This document shows positions 1 through 10,500 of a DNA stretch of 64,000 nucleotides, in pieces (within the stretch, counting starts at the first letter, position 1; each line of letters opens with the position of its first letter). Origin of the DNA: Zoogloea sp. 1C4 (lineage in GTDB: Bacteria; Pseudomonadota; Gammaproteobacteria; Burkholderiales; Rhodocyclaceae); contig NZ_SSXU01000019.1 in NCBI RefSeq assembly GCF_009469605.1, forward strand, positions 16,227 through 80,226. The letters run 5' to 3'. Both the position numbers and the translations under genes were made by a program. Under the pieces are notes generated by a model. It did no database searches. It was not told the origin of the DNA and saw nothing but the letters and a program-made list of their open reading frames with translations.

Positions 1-3000
1 GGTGCCGAGCACGCTGGAGACGGTCTGGCCGCTGTTGCTGGTGTCGTCTTCGGTGATGCCGGTGAGGCTGGGCGCGGCGGCGGTGAGCACCGGCGCGTCA
101 TTCACGGCGGTGACGGTGATCGTGGCGGTCTGCTTGGTGGCGGAGAAGGCGGTTTCGTCGCCATTGGCGATGGCCTTGGTGGTGCCATAGCTGGTGGCCG
201 CGGAGAGGTCGGCGGTCAGGCCGGCGGTGCCGCTGGTGCGGTCCCAGGCGCGGTAGGTGATGGTGGCCGTGCCGGCGTAGTCGGCGGCGGGCACGAAGCG
301 GATCATGTCGGTGCTGCGCAGCAGGCGGGCGGCGGCATCGGAGGTGGTGCCGAAGGCAACCCAGTTGGCGCCGCCGTCGGTGGAGAACTGCCAGTTGCCG
401 TGGCTGTTGTCGTTGGCGGTGACGGCGATGCCGGTGACGGCGCTGGCGTCCGCGTCGGAGGACGACAGGAAGCTCGACACCAGTGCGCCGGAGTTGTTGA
501 CCGCGTCTTCCTGGATGGCAGGCACGGCGGACGGGGCGTTGTTTACCGGCGCGTCGTTCTTGCGGACCGGGGTGATCGCGATGGTCTTGCTGAAGGTGGG
601 CGTGCCGCCGTTGTCGCTGTACTCGACCACATACGGGAGCAGCGAGCTGTTCGGCAGGTCGTTCCATTTGCCGGGCGAGGCGCCGGTGGAGTAGATCTCG
701 CCGTAGTGCTCGGTGCTGCCGGAGTTGTTGGGCTCGCCGCTGTTCCAGTAGGCGTAGCCGCCGCTGGCGGTGACGGGGCTGCCATTGCCGGTAGAGATCA
801 GGGTGCCCTTTTCGGGGCCGGTGACCCAGTACCACTTGCCTTCGGCGGCGCTCTGGCTGGCGAAGGTGGTGGTGCCGGTGGCGGCGTTGATATAGGTGTA
901 GTCGTCCGAGGCGCCGATCCAGGCGTCCGCGCCGAGCTTTTGCTTGATGAAGTCGTTCTCTTCCTGGCTGGTGATGGTGGCCAGGTAGCCGGTCATGCCC
1001 TGGAAGGTGCGGCCTTCGGCGGCGGTCTTGGCGGCGGTCCAGCTGTAGCTGCCGGAGACGTACTCGTAGTAGTGGGTCTTGCCACCAAAGCTCAGGGCCA
1101 GCGCATCACCGATGGTCATGCTGATGGTGCGGGCGGTGGTGGTCGGGTTTTCGCTGAGGTTGTAGTACTTCACCGCGCGCAGGGCGGCCTGGTATTCGGC
1201 GATCGTCGCGGTGCCGGTGAGGGTAAGGATGCCGGTGCTGGTGTTGTAGGCGTAGGTGATCTTGCCGCTGACATCGGTGCCCGAGGCGGGCTGCAGGCGG
1301 TCTTCGGCGGAGACGAGGTTGGAGGTGATGACCACCCGGGCGCCATTCAGGGTGGTGCTGTCCGCGTCGGTGAGGGTGAGGGCGCTATCGACGTAGAAGC
1401 TGCCGTCGTTCTCGTCGTAGCCGCTGCTGCTGCGGCTGAGGGTCAGCACGGCGGGGTCGTCCACCGCGGTGACGTTGATGGTGGCGCTGCGGGTGCCCTG
1501 GAGGGCGCCGCCGCTGCCGGTGTTGCCGCCGTCGTTCAAGGTGTAGGTGACGGTGCGGCTGGCGGTGGACGGCGTGTCGGACGTGTTGGCGTAGCAGATC
1601 ACCCGGGCCAGTGCCTGGACCGCGGCCTGGGTGGCACTGCTGTTCAGGTTGATGCGCAGGGCGCCGCCATTGGCGCCGGTGTTGCTGGCGTCGATGGTGC
1701 CGATGATCGTGCCGCCGTAGGTGACGTTGCTGCCGGAAACGCCGATCTGGCCGGCGCCGGTGCCCTGGTTGAGCACCGAGAGCTGGTCTTCGGCGGCGCC
1801 GTTGGTGGTGATCTGCGCCTGCAGCCAGCCGCCGTTGAGGTTGGCGGGGCTGTCGGAATCGGTGACCGTCATCACCGTGTCGATGGGCGTGGCGACGGCG
1901 TTTTCGGTGTAGGCAAGGGTCTGGGCGGTGCCACCGAGCACCGGGGCGTCGTTGGTCGGCGTGATGTTGATCAGGCCGGTGTCGGATGCAGTCTCACCGG
2001 TGGCGCTCTGGGCGGTGACAGTGAACACGCGCACCGGCGAGGTGACCGGGCTGTCGGAGGTGGCGTTGAAGGCGACCTGGCGGGCGATGCTGGTGACGAC
2101 GGCGTCGTTCACCTTCGAGCCATACACCCGCACGTTGTCGATGTACATCGACGCGCCGGCGGCACGGCCACCTGAGAAGTCGTAAGTGCCTGAGACGAAC
2201 ACGAAGCGGTAGGTGCCGGTGGTGCCGATGGTGGCGCTGGCGGTCGCCCAGTTGGTCGAGCCGGCGGTGCTGGTGCCGGTGGCGTCGAGCACCTTGGTGG
2301 TGGCGCCGGTGGTGGTGTTGAGGATGTAGCCGAATACGTCGTAGGCGTCGTCGCCAGCATAGGCGCGCCAGTCGAAATAGATCTTGTCGCCAGCGCTGGC
2401 CGAGAAGGTGTCGCTGTACACCGCCGGGCCGTGCACGACGTCGTAGCCGGAGGCGGTAGTGATGCCGGAACTCAGCAGGCTGAGGGAACGGGTGCCTTCG
2501 GTGTATTGGCTGGTGCTGACGGTGGTGCTGTAGCTGCCGGCGGTGGACGGATAGGGGTCGTCGTTGCCGGCGTTGGCCGGGTAGGTGCCGTCATTGGGCG
2601 AGGTGAAGCCGGCGATGCTGGTGGTGCCCAGGTTGATGACCTGGTTCATGGCCGTCCAGCCGGTGAGCGAGCCGGATTCAAAACCCGAGTTCGTGAAGGT
2701 GGAGACGAAGTTGATCTTCAGCGCCTTGCCGGCGGTGCCATTTTCGGTGGCGTCGATGCTGCCGATGATGTCGCGACCAGCGCCGTTGCCGAGGTAAACC
2801 GAACTGCCCGAATACGAGATCGCGCCCGAGGCGTTCACGTCGGCGGCGTTGGTGAGCGTGAGGATGTCGGTGCTCTGGCCGTTGGTGAGGCTGAAGCGGA
2901 TGTACTTGCCGTCGTAGGAGCTGCCGCCGGTGATGGTGATGTTGCTGTCTACGACAACCGCGCCGCTGCCTTCCACGTAGGTGGTGTCGTCCACCGAGGT

Positions 3001-3735
3001 GACGCTGGGAGCGCCCAGGAGGAAGGGATCGACGGCATCGGCGAAGGCGAGGCTGCGGGATTCGATCGCGCCGGTGGTGTATTCGAGGGTCCAGTCGCCG
3101 CCTTCCTGGGTGGCGCCGGTGGCGTCGGTGGAGGCGGCCACGTCGGCCTGGGTGATCCGGGCGATCTCGTCCACCAGGGCCTTGCCGTCGGTGCCGGTGC
3201 CGACGTCGCAGCCGTAGATCAGGATGTCGCCGTCGGCCGCGAGGCTGGAGCCGATGGCGGCCAGGGCGTCGGTGTGGGCGGCCAGGGTGGCCTGGTTGAT
3301 GTGCAGGTTGCCGAGGGTGATGTCGCCCTGGCTGCCGTGGGACAGGATATGGATGGACTGGATGTCGTTGCGGCCGGCAACGGCGTCCTGAATCTGCTGG
3401 AGGGCGTTGCCCGCCGGGTCGAGCACGATGACCCGGGCGCTGCCGTCGATGTTGCTGGCGAGCACGTTGGCGTTCTGCAACTGCCCGTCCACAAAGACGA
3501 GGCTGGTGGCTGATGCCGCATCAGGGGCGGAGGCGCCCACCGCAGCCGGCACGAGATCGGCCGAGCTGTCGGTGGTGGCGTCGGCGGTCACCGGATGATC
3601 GGCGGCCAGCTGGGCGACGGCTTCGGCACCTGCGGCGCCATCGAAGACGAGTCGCTGTTCGAGGGCCAGCGGGGCCGGCCCCTGGCGGTTGAGGCGGCGT
3701 TTGCCAGAGGAGCTGCGGGTCGGGTTCGAGGGCAT
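1..3735 (-). CDS. Large DUF4347/cadherin-like surface adhesin with C-type lectin domain (C-terminus outside window)
   Basis: A continuous reading frame of 1245 codons runs off the left edge. The ATG at 3735 is preceded by AGGAGG seven bases upstream. The N-terminus has a Lys/Arg/Ser-rich stretch, then LALEQRLVFDGA, the LEPR-type motif of giant secreted repeat proteins. A DUF4347 domain follows at about residues 78-215 (LVFVDGQ, IHILSHGSQGDI). Residues 345-545 hold a jelly-roll-like segment that begins NSGFESGSLTGW, then several Ig/cadherin-like repeats (NDAPVL, SDADAS). A C-type lectin-like domain lies at about 885-1030 (GYLATITSQEEN, WNSGEPNNSG). The protein is probably exported by type I secretion and acts in adhesion or biofilm formation. 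It is the last visible gene of an operon with the TolC-like and adaptor genes. The secretion signal would lie outside the window. The family is secure; the ligand is unknown. Confidence 0.85.
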   Translation of the reverse strand, partial: MPSNPTRSSSGKRRLNRQGPAPLALEQRLVFDGAAGAEAVAQLAADHPVTADATTDSSADLVPAAVGASAPDAASATSLVFVDGQLQNANVLASNIDGSARVIVLDPAGNALQQIQDAVAGRNDIQSIHILSHGSQGDITLGNLHINQATLAAHTDALAAIGSSLAADGDILIYGCDVGTGTDGKALVDEIARITQADVAASTDATGATQEGGDWTLEYTTGAIESRSLAFADAVDPFLLGAPSVTSVDDTTYVEGSGAVVVDSNITITGGSSYDGKYIRFSLTNGQSTDILTLTNAADVNASGAISYSGSSVYLGNGAGRDIIGSIDATENGTAGKALKINFVSTFTNSGFESGSLTGWTAMNQVINLGTTSIAGFTSPNDGTYPANAGNDDPYPSTAGSYSTTVSTSQYTEGTRSLSLLSSGITTASGYDVVHGPAVYSDTFSASAGDKIYFDWRAYAGDDAYDVFGYILNTTTGATTKVLDATGTSTAGSTNWATASATIGTTGTYRFVFVSGTYDFSGGRAAGASMYIDNVRVYGSKVNDAVVTSIARQVAFNATSDSPVTSPVRVFTVTAQSATGETASDTGLINITPTNDAPVLGGTAQTLAYTENAVATPIDTVMTVTDSDSPANLNGGWLQAQITTNGAAEDQLSVLNQGTGAGQIGVSGSNVTYGGTIIGTIDASNTGANGGALRINLNSSATQAAVQALARVICYANTSDTPSTASRTVTYTLNDGGNTGSGGALQGTRSATINVTAVDDPAVLTLSRSSSGYDENDGSFYVDSALTLTDADSTTLNGARVVITSNLVSAEDRLQPASGTDVSGKITYAYNTSTGILTLTGTATIAEYQAALRAVKYYNLSENPTTTARTISMTIGDALALSFGGKTHYYEYVSGSYSWTAAKTAAEGRTFQGMTGYLATITSQEENDFIKQKLGADAWIGASDDYTYINAATGTTTFASQSAAEGKWYWVTGPEKGTLISTGNGSPVTASGGYAYWNSGEPNNSGSTEHYGEIYSTGASPGKWNDLPNSSLLPYVVEYSDNGGTPTFSKTIAITPVRKNDAPVNNAPSAVPAIQEDAVNNSGALVSSFLSSSDADASAVTGIAVTANDNSHGNWQFSTDGGANWVAFGTTSDAAARLLRSTDMIRFVPAADYAGTATITYRAWDRTSGTAGLTADLSAATSYGTTKAIANGDETAFSATKQTATITVTAVNDAPVLTAAAPSLTGITEDDTSNSGQTVSSVLGT

Positions 3736-3765
3736 CGTGGGCCTCCTGCTAATTCTGATGGGCGT

Positions 3766-4569
3766 TTATTTCGGCGAGGCGGGCGTGGAGGCAGGCGGTG
3801 CAAGCTGCACCCGCCCGCTCATGCCGGCGATCAGATCGGGGAACTGGCCGTCGATGACGGCGATGGTCTTGACGGACTGGCTGACCGGGTCAACCTTGGC
3901 GCCCAGGCGGATGACCTTGGCCGGGTAGGTGCCGCCGGTCTCGTCGATCTTCACCTGGAAGCGGTAGCCGTCCTTCAGCCACGCCATCCAGCGCGACGGG
4001 ACGATGAATTCCAGTTCGAGGGCGCTGTCGTCGATGATCTCGAGGATGCCCTGGCCAGGCTGGGCGAACTGCTGCTCGCGCACCTTCTGCTCGGAGACGC
4101 GGCCCGAGAAGGGCGCCGAGATCTGGCACTTCGAGAGGGTGGCGTTCATCAGCGACACGTCGGCCTTGGCCTTGGCGACTTCCGACTGGGAGGTTTCCAG
4201 CTCCAGCTTGCCCACCGAGTTGAGCTCGGCCAGGCGGTGGTTGGCCGCGTAGGTCTTCTCGGCTGCGCTCAGGGAGGCCTTTGCCTTGTTGAGCTGGGCC
4301 GCCTGCAGCGTGCAGTCGAGGACGATCAGCACCTGGCCGGCCTTGAAGCGCTCACCTTCGCGTACCGCAATGCGATTGACCTTGGCGCCCACTTCGGCGG
4401 AAAGGGTGGTGAAGCGCCGGGGCGACAGCTGGGCGCGGATGTCCTGGCGATCGAGCGCGGGGGCGGTTGCAGCGCCCGGAGGCGGCGGCGGGGTAACTCG
4501 CGGCGGCACCTGGGCCCAGGCGCCGATGACGGTGGCGCCGAGGGCGATGGCAAGCATGGAACGGAACAT
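3766..4569 (-). CDS. Periplasmic adaptor (HlyD/RND membrane-fusion family)
   Basis: This 267-residue protein has a cleavable signal peptide (MFRSMLAIALGATVIGAWA) and a proline-rich linker. A lipoyl/barrel-sandwich half follows (VGAKVNRIAVREGERFKAGQ), then an alpha-helical hairpin at about 95-155. The second lipoyl half is at ISAPFSGRVSEQKV, and a beta-barrel follows. This is the layout of adaptors that join an inner-membrane pump to a TolC channel. It lies 11 bases after the TolC-like gene and 30 bases before the adhesin, so the three are probably one transcript. It is short for a classical type I HlyD and lacks an N-terminal membrane anchor. It may need a second adaptor or an ABC protein encoded beyond the left edge. 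Confidence 0.85.
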   Translation of the reverse strand: MFRSMLAIALGATVIGAWAQVPPRVTPPPPPGAATAPALDRQDIRAQLSPRRFTTLSAEVGAKVNRIAVREGERFKAGQVLIVLDCTLQAAQLNKAKASLSAAEKTYAANHRLAELNSVGKLELETSQSEVAKAKADVSLMNATLSKCQISAPFSGRVSEQKVREQQFAQPGQGILEIIDDSALELEFIVPSRWMAWLKDGYRFQVKIDETGGTYPAKVIRLGAKVDPVSQSVKTIAVIDGQFPDLIAGMSGRVQLAPPASTPASPK

Positions 4570-4580
4570 GGAGAACCTCG

Positions 4581-6365
4581 TCAGGGAGCGGTCTTGGCCG
4601 GAACAGCGGCGAGGGCGACGCGTTGCGCCTGGCTCATCGAGCGCTCGTGCACGTCGGCAATCGAGAACGCTGCGTTGGCAACCTTCGGTTCGCCGATGCC
4701 CTGGGCTGCGGAGATGTTCGACCAGGCAAAGCCACGGGCCTGGATCGGCGCGGTAACGGTGGGCTGAGCGGCATCGATGGCGGTGGTGCGTTCGCCTTCG
4801 GTGGCGTCGGCCTTGGGCGCGGGCGCGGCAGCCGGGGCCTTCAGGGCTTCACCGCGGTTCCACTGGTCCATACTGCTCTCGACGTTGCGGCGCAGGTCAG
4901 ACAGGGAGGTGTCGTTCAGGCTGGTGATCTCCGGCTCGAGGCCGAGGGTGGACTGGATGCGGCTGCTGGCGGCATAGAGCTGGCTGACGGCCTGGTAGCG
5001 GCGCAGCAGGCTGACGATGGCCGAGGTGTTGCTGAAGATCAGGTCGAGGCGGCCCTTGGTGGCGGCATCCTCGCGGCTCTTGCTGTGCTCGAAGATGCGC
5101 TGGTCGACGGTGTAGATGGAGTCGGCACGGTCGAGCAGCTTGTAGGCGTTTTCATACTGCTGGCGAGCCAGGTGAACCTGCGCCAGCACGGCCATCTGGG
5201 TGGCCATGCGGCGCTGCTCGGCGAGCTTCTCGTTGGATTCGTTGAACTTGATCGCCGCAGGCGCGGACAGCAGGGTGAAGAGGTTCCAGCTGATCTGCGC
5301 GCCGGCTTCCTGCCACGAGTTGTGGATCAGGTAGCTGTTGGTGTCATGGCGCAGGCTGTAGTTGAAGGAGATGCCAGGGAACATGCGCATCATCGACTTC
5401 TTGGTTTCGGCCACGGCGATGCGCACGTTGTAAAACTGTTCGCGCAGGTCGGCGTTGCGGGCGATGGCGATGTCTTCCATCTGCTCGATGGGCAGCGGCA
5501 GGGCGGCGGGCTTGAGTTCGGTGGCGGAGGGCGCAGCGAGCTGGTACTGGGTGCCCGGCGGCAGGTTGATCAGCGCGGCCAGTTCGATCTTGGCGGCGGC
5601 GAGTTCCTGCTGGATGCTCTCGAGGATGCGCAGGTTTTCAAGCACGGTGCGCTGGTAGCGCAGGGCTTCGAGCGGGTCGCGGATGCGCTCCTGCTCGATC
5701 TTGCGGGAGTCGGCCAGGGCGGATTCGGCCAGGCGGATGGTTTCGCGCAGATCCTTCTCGATCTTCTCGGCGCTGGCGGCGCGCCAGTAGGCGGTGCGCA
5801 CTTCCTGGATCAGGTTGTGCATGGCCTTGCGGCGGCGCTCGGTGGCGATCAGCACGCGGTCGGCGTTCTGCTTGGAGTTGTAGTAGCTGACGCCAAAGTC
5901 GAGCACGTTCCACGACAGGGCCAGATCGGTCAGGGTGTGGGAACGGTCGGACGAGATGTAGGGGTTGGCCAGGGAGGGCAGGCCGGTGACCGAATCCTTG
6001 CTGTTGGTGACGAGATCCTTGTCGCGCCACTGGTAGCCAGCGGAGGCGACCAGCTTGGGCAGCATGTCGTAGCGGCCGAGATCCAGCTGGCCGATGGCCA
6101 GGGCCTCTTCCATCATGCGGGTGCGGTGGTCGAGGTTGTACTTGATGCCGCGGGCGATAGCGTCGGCGAGGGTGAGCGGGCCGGTGAGCGGCTCCACGTT
6201 GGCGGCGGCGGCCTTGCGGTCGGCGGCGGCGATTTCCTTCTGGTCTTCGGCCGCGAATGGCGTGGGTACGGTCGAGCAGCCCGCGAGCAGCGCGGCCAAC
6301 AGGACGCTGCACGCGCCAACCAGACGACCGCCGGGTACCGCGCGGGTGCTATTGAACTTGTTCAT
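4581..6365 (-). CDS. TolC-family outer membrane efflux lipoprotein
   Basis: The protein has 594 residues. The chosen start is the ATG at 6365, which has AGGGGGA just upstream and puts a lipoprotein signal peptide at the very N-terminus (lipobox LLAGC). The rest carries the long helical repeats of the outer membrane efflux family, for example the region around LALSWNVLDFGVSYYNSKQNAD in the first half and QISWNLFTLLSAPAAIKFNES in the second. A low-complexity Ala/Pro tail follows residue 500. It is first of three genes with the adaptor and the adhesin, so its role is probably the outer membrane duct for export of that adhesin. It is longer than typical TolC because of the C-terminal tail. Confidence 0.9.
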   Translation of the reverse strand: MNKFNSTRAVPGGRLVGACSVLLAALLAGCSTVPTPFAAEDQKEIAAADRKAAAANVEPLTGPLTLADAIARGIKYNLDHRTRMMEEALAIGQLDLGRYDMLPKLVASAGYQWRDKDLVTNSKDSVTGLPSLANPYISSDRSHTLTDLALSWNVLDFGVSYYNSKQNADRVLIATERRRKAMHNLIQEVRTAYWRAASAEKIEKDLRETIRLAESALADSRKIEQERIRDPLEALRYQRTVLENLRILESIQQELAAAKIELAALINLPPGTQYQLAAPSATELKPAALPLPIEQMEDIAIARNADLREQFYNVRIAVAETKKSMMRMFPGISFNYSLRHDTNSYLIHNSWQEAGAQISWNLFTLLSAPAAIKFNESNEKLAEQRRMATQMAVLAQVHLARQQYENAYKLLDRADSIYTVDQRIFEHSKSREDAATKGRLDLIFSNTSAIVSLLRRYQAVSQLYAASSRIQSTLGLEPEITSLNDTSLSDLRRNVESSMDQWNRGEALKAPAAAPAPKADATEGERTTAIDAAQPTVTAPIQARGFAWSNISAAQGIGEPKVANAAFSIADVHERSMSQAQRVALAAVPAKTAP

Positions 6366-6656
6366 GATTCCCCCTGAGAGCGAAAAAATATGGCGTTGGC
6401 ACAAGATTTGATTGGTTCGTTCTCACTGCCAGCCTGGGAATTGAGGGCGCGCGCGATGCCTGTCTGCATACCCCCGAGTGCCGTGCGGCTGGACTGCACC
6501 CGAACTCGGGAGTTTTTAACGGCAGGCAGTTGCCATTCTTTATCTTGAATGACCATTATTTTTTTTGATGATTTTGTTGAATTTGAGGATAAGCTCAAGC
6601 TTGCCGAATTTCGCTCGTAATCGTCCTGTTACCCGTATTGAGAACAGGTGGTTGCG

Positions 6657-7454
6657 ATGTCGACAGGCAGAATCGGGCAGCTTCAGGCCTTGCTCGTGGA
6701 ACCCTCCCAGATGCAGGCGAAGATCATCCGCAAGTGTTGCGATGAGGTCGGCCTGACCCGCGTGGAGCAGGTGGGAAGCATGGCGGAGGCGCTGGCGGCG
6801 GTGCGTCGGGCCCGCCCGGACGTGGTGCTGTCGGCGCTCTATCTGCCGGATGGTTCGGGTACTCGTCTGGTGGAGGCGCTGCGGGCGGATCCGCTATGGG
6901 AGTCGGTGGCCTTCATCCTGATCTCCAGCGAGACGAGCCCCAGGGCGCTGGATGCGGTGCGCCAGACCGGCGTGTGCAGCATCCTGCCCAAGCCTTTCAC
7001 CGCCAACCAGCTGGCGCTGGCCCTCAACGCGACCGTGGATTACCTGACGCCCAACTACAGCTTCGACAACGCCTTCGATCTGGAGGCGGTGCGGGTGTTG
7101 CTGGTGGATGACAGCCCGAACGCGCGCAAATTCATGCGGCGGGTGCTGGAAAACCTCGGCATCCAGCACATCGTCGAGGCCGGAGACGGCAAGGAGGGGG
7201 CGGCAGTCCTCGACGAAACGATGGTCGACCTGATCGTCACCGACTACAACATGCCCGAAATGGACGGCCGCGAGTTTGTGGAATACGTGCGCAACCAGAG
7301 CTGGCAACGCACCGTGCCGATCCTGATGGTGACCAGCGAATCCAACGAAGGCCGGCTGGCGGCGGTGGAGGAGGCCGGCGTGTCCGGCATCTGCGACAAG
7401 CCCTTCGAGCCGTCGGTGGTACGGGGGCTGTTGGGTCGGATGTTGGGGGGCTGA
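6657..7454 (+). CDS. Two-receiver-domain response regulator, first receiver degenerate
   Basis: The 265-residue protein consists of two CheY-like receiver domains and no output domain. The ATG at 6657 is favoured over the in-frame GTG at 6648 because AGGTGG lies five bases before it. The second receiver is canonical: LLVDDS acidic pocket, phospho-acceptor Asp in VTDYNMPEMDG, switch region LMVTS, and Lys in CDKPF. The first keeps the fold and the lysine (LPKPF) but has Ala60 where the phospho-acceptor Asp should be (VVLSALYLPDG) and Glu15 in the acidic pocket. It should therefore not be phosphorylated in the usual way. The gene stands alone and no histidine kinase is adjacent, so the partner is unknown. 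Confidence 0.85.
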   Translation: MSTGRIGQLQALLVEPSQMQAKIIRKCCDEVGLTRVEQVGSMAEALAAVRRARPDVVLSALYLPDGSGTRLVEALRADPLWESVAFILISSETSPRALDAVRQTGVCSILPKPFTANQLALALNATVDYLTPNYSFDNAFDLEAVRVLLVDDSPNARKFMRRVLENLGIQHIVEAGDGKEGAAVLDETMVDLIVTDYNMPEMDGREFVEYVRNQSWQRTVPILMVTSESNEGRLAAVEEAGVSGICDKPFEPSVVRGLLGRMLGG

Positions 7455-7492
7455 GCGTCAGCCGCTGCGGACGTGTGGGGTAGGGTGAGGCA

Positions 7493-7552
7493 TCTGGCTG
7501 TTTCCAGCAACAATCCCTCTTCGATTGTTGCTGGAAACAGCCAGATTGTTTT
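7493..7552 (+). terminator. Long perfect hairpin terminator between convergent genes
   Basis: Arms 7493-7514 and 7524-7545 form a perfect 22-bp stem with a nine-base loop. TTGTTTT follows on the plus strand. It lies between the two-receiver gene and the end of mfd. The T-run suits the plus-strand gene. The stem is much longer than an ordinary intrinsic terminator. Confidence 0.7.
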
Positions 7553-10500
7553 CAGGCCTTCACCGCCTCCAGCAGCGACTTCACCGCCGCCACCCGCTGC
7601 TTGAGATCCGGCGTCGAGACCTTACGGATCAGCTTGTCGGGGCCGGACATTTTGATCGTCTTGTCCTTCTGGATCAGCATGATGACCTTCACCGGGTCGA
7701 TCGGCGCGTGCTGGCCGAACTGGATGCTGATCTGGCTCTCGGAGGCATCCATCTTGGCCACGCCGAAGGGCTTGACCAGCATGCGCAGGCGGTGGGTTTC
7801 GAGCAGCGTGCGGGTCTGCGGCGGCATCTCGCCGAAGCGGTCGATGAGCTCTTCCTGCAGGGCCTGCAGGTCGTCTTCGGATTCGCAGTTGGCAAGGCGC
7901 TTGTAAAGCGTGAGGCGCTCCTGGACGTCGCTGCAGTAATCGTTGGGGAGCAGCGCCGGGGCGTGGAGGTTGATCTCGGAGACGACTTCCAGCGGCTGGG
8001 TGAGATCGGGCTCCTTGCCTTGCTGCAGGTCGCGCACGGCGCGCTTGAGCATCTCGGTGTAGAGGCTGACGCCGACCTGCTGGATTTCGCCGGATTGGTT
8101 CTCGCCGAGCACCTCGCCGGCACCGCGGATTTCCAGGTCCTGCATCGCCAGATAGAAGCCGGAACCCAGCTCTTCCATCATCGTGATGGCCTCCAGGCGC
8201 TTTTGCGCCTGGGCGGTGGGTTTGGCGTGGGCGTCGGTGAGGAGGTAGGCGTAGGCCTGGTGGTGCGACCGGCCGACGCGGCCGCGCAGCTGGTGAAGCT
8301 GGGCGAGGCCGAAGCGATCCGCCCGGTTGATGATGATGGTGTTGGCCGTCGGGATGTTGATGCCGGTCTCGATGATGGTCGTGCACAGCAGCAGGTTGGC
8401 CTTCTGCGTGGTGAAGTCGCGCATCACGCGTTCGAGCTCGCGCTCGGGCAGCTGGCCGTGGCCGATGACGATGCGCGCTTCGGGCAGGAGTTCTTCCAGC
8501 GACTCGCGGACGTTCTCGATGGTCTCGACCTCGTTGTGCAGGAAGTAAACCTGCCCGCCGCGCTTGAACTCCCGGATCACCGCCTCGCGGATGATGCCCT
8601 TGCTGTGGCGCTGAACGAAGGTCTTGATGGCCAGGCGCTTCTGGGGCGCGGTGGCGATCACCGAGAACTCGCGCAGGCCTTCCAGCGCCAGCCCCAGGGT
8701 GCGGGGAATCGGGGTGGCGGTGAGGGTGAGGATGTCCACCTCGCTGCGCAGGGCTTTCAGCGCCTCCTTCTGGCGCACGCCAAAGCGGTGTTCCTCGTCG
8801 ATGATCACAAGGCCCAGGCGCTTGAAGGTGACGTCCTTCTGGAGCAGCCGGTGGGTGCCGATGAGGATGTCCACCTTGCCTTCGCCCAACTGCTTGATGG
8901 CTTCGGCCTGCTCCTTGGCGCTCTTGAAGCGGGAGAGCTCGGCGACCTTGATCGGCCAGTCGGCGAAGCGATCGGCGAAGGTCTGGTAATGCTGCTCGGC
9001 CAGCAGCGTGGTGGGGCACAGCACCACCACCTGTTTTCCGTCGGCCACCGCGATGAAGGCGGCGCGCAGGGCGACTTCGGTCTTGCCGAAGCCCACGTCG
9101 CCGCACACCAGGCGGTCCATCGGCCGGCCGGATTTCATGTCGGCCACCACGGCCTCGATGGCGGCGAGCTGGTCCGGGGTTTCCTCGAAGCCGAAGCCGT
9201 CGGCGAAGGCCTCCAGATCGTGCTGCTTGAAGTCGAACTGGTGGCCCTTGCGCGCGGCGCGCTGGGCGTAGAGCGCGAGGAGTTCGGCGGCGGTGTCGCG
9301 CACCTGCTGGGCGGCCTTCTTCTTGGCTTTTTCCCACCGGCCGGAGCCCAGCGTGTGCAGATGCACCGCCTCCGGATCGGCGCCGGCGTAACGGGTGATC
9401 ACGTGCAGCTGCGACACTGGCACGTAGAGCTTGTCGCCGTTGGCGTATTCGAGATGCAGGAACTCGGTCTGGCCTTCGCCCAGATCCATGTGCACGAGAC
9501 CCATGTAGCGGCCGATGCCGTGGCTGGAGTGCACCACCGGGTCGCCGGGCTTGAGTTCGGACAGATCCCGCAGCCAGCCTTCCATCGTTGCGGCCTTGCG
9601 GCTGTCGCGGCGGGTCCGGGTGCGGGCGGTGGCGGCGTAGAGCTCGGATTCGGTGACGACGGCGATGCCGGCATCCGGCACCACGAAGCCGGCGGCAAGC
9701 GGGCCGACGCCCAGGGCAAGCTTCGCGTCGCCGCCGAGGAAGGCGTCGAAGCCGGCGGAGGGCTCGGGCTTCAGGCCGTATTCGGCAAAGTATTCGGCGA
9801 TGGTCTGCTGACGGCCGGCGGATTCGGCGAGCACCAGCACCCGGCCGTCGAAGCCCGCGCAGAAGGCCTTGAAGCGGTGGAGCGGGTCGTTGGCCTTGCG
9901 CTCGACGGAGATGTCGGGAAGCGTGGCCGAAGGCCCGTCGCCAGCACCGGCCGGCAGGGCCAGGCGGGTGCGCTCCTTGAGGGCGACGAAGAAGGCTTCT
10001 TCCGACAGGAAGAGCTGGTCCGGGGCCATGATCGGCCGGGTCTTGTCGCCGCCGAGCAGATGGTGACGGCTGCGGGCGTCCTTCCAGAAGGCCTCGATGG
10101 CGCCGGGCACATCCCGGTGCAGCAGGATGCGGCTGTGGTCCGGCAGGTAGTCGAAGAGCGTCGCGGTCTCGTCGAAGAACAGCGGAAGGTAGTACTCGAT
10201 GCCCGCCGGGGCGATGCCGTTGGAGACATCCTTGTACACCGCGCAGCGGGACGGGTCGCCCTCGAAGGTCTCGCGGAAGCGGCCGCGGAAGTGCGTGCGG
10301 CCGGTTTCGTCCATGGGAAATTCCCGCGCCGGCAGCAGGCGCACTTCCTTCACCGGGAAGACGGTGCGCTGGGTGTCCGGGTCGAAGGTCTTGATGCTCT
10401 CGATCTCGTCGTCGAAGAGGTCGATCCGGTAGGGCAGGGCGGCGCCCATCGGGTACAGATCCACCAGCCCGCCGCGCACGCTGAACTCGCCCGGCGACAC

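Noticed and set aside
400..2175. Long plus-strand open frame rich in Val, Gly and Ala opposite the adhesin
   Set aside because: It is the antisense shadow of a GC-rich repeat gene. Its composition is low-complexity, whereas the minus frame has clear domains and a strong ribosome-binding site.
4623..6377. 584-codon plus-strand frame opposite the TolC-like gene
   Set aside because: Antisense shadow. The minus-strand gene has a lipoprotein signal and a family fit.
6397..6412. TGGCACAAGATTTGAT, similar to the sigma-54-like promoter at 39798
   Set aside because: It also lacks the -12 GC and has no activator site or enhancer-type gene nearby. It lies about 245 bases from the two-receiver start. 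Kept only as a coincidence.
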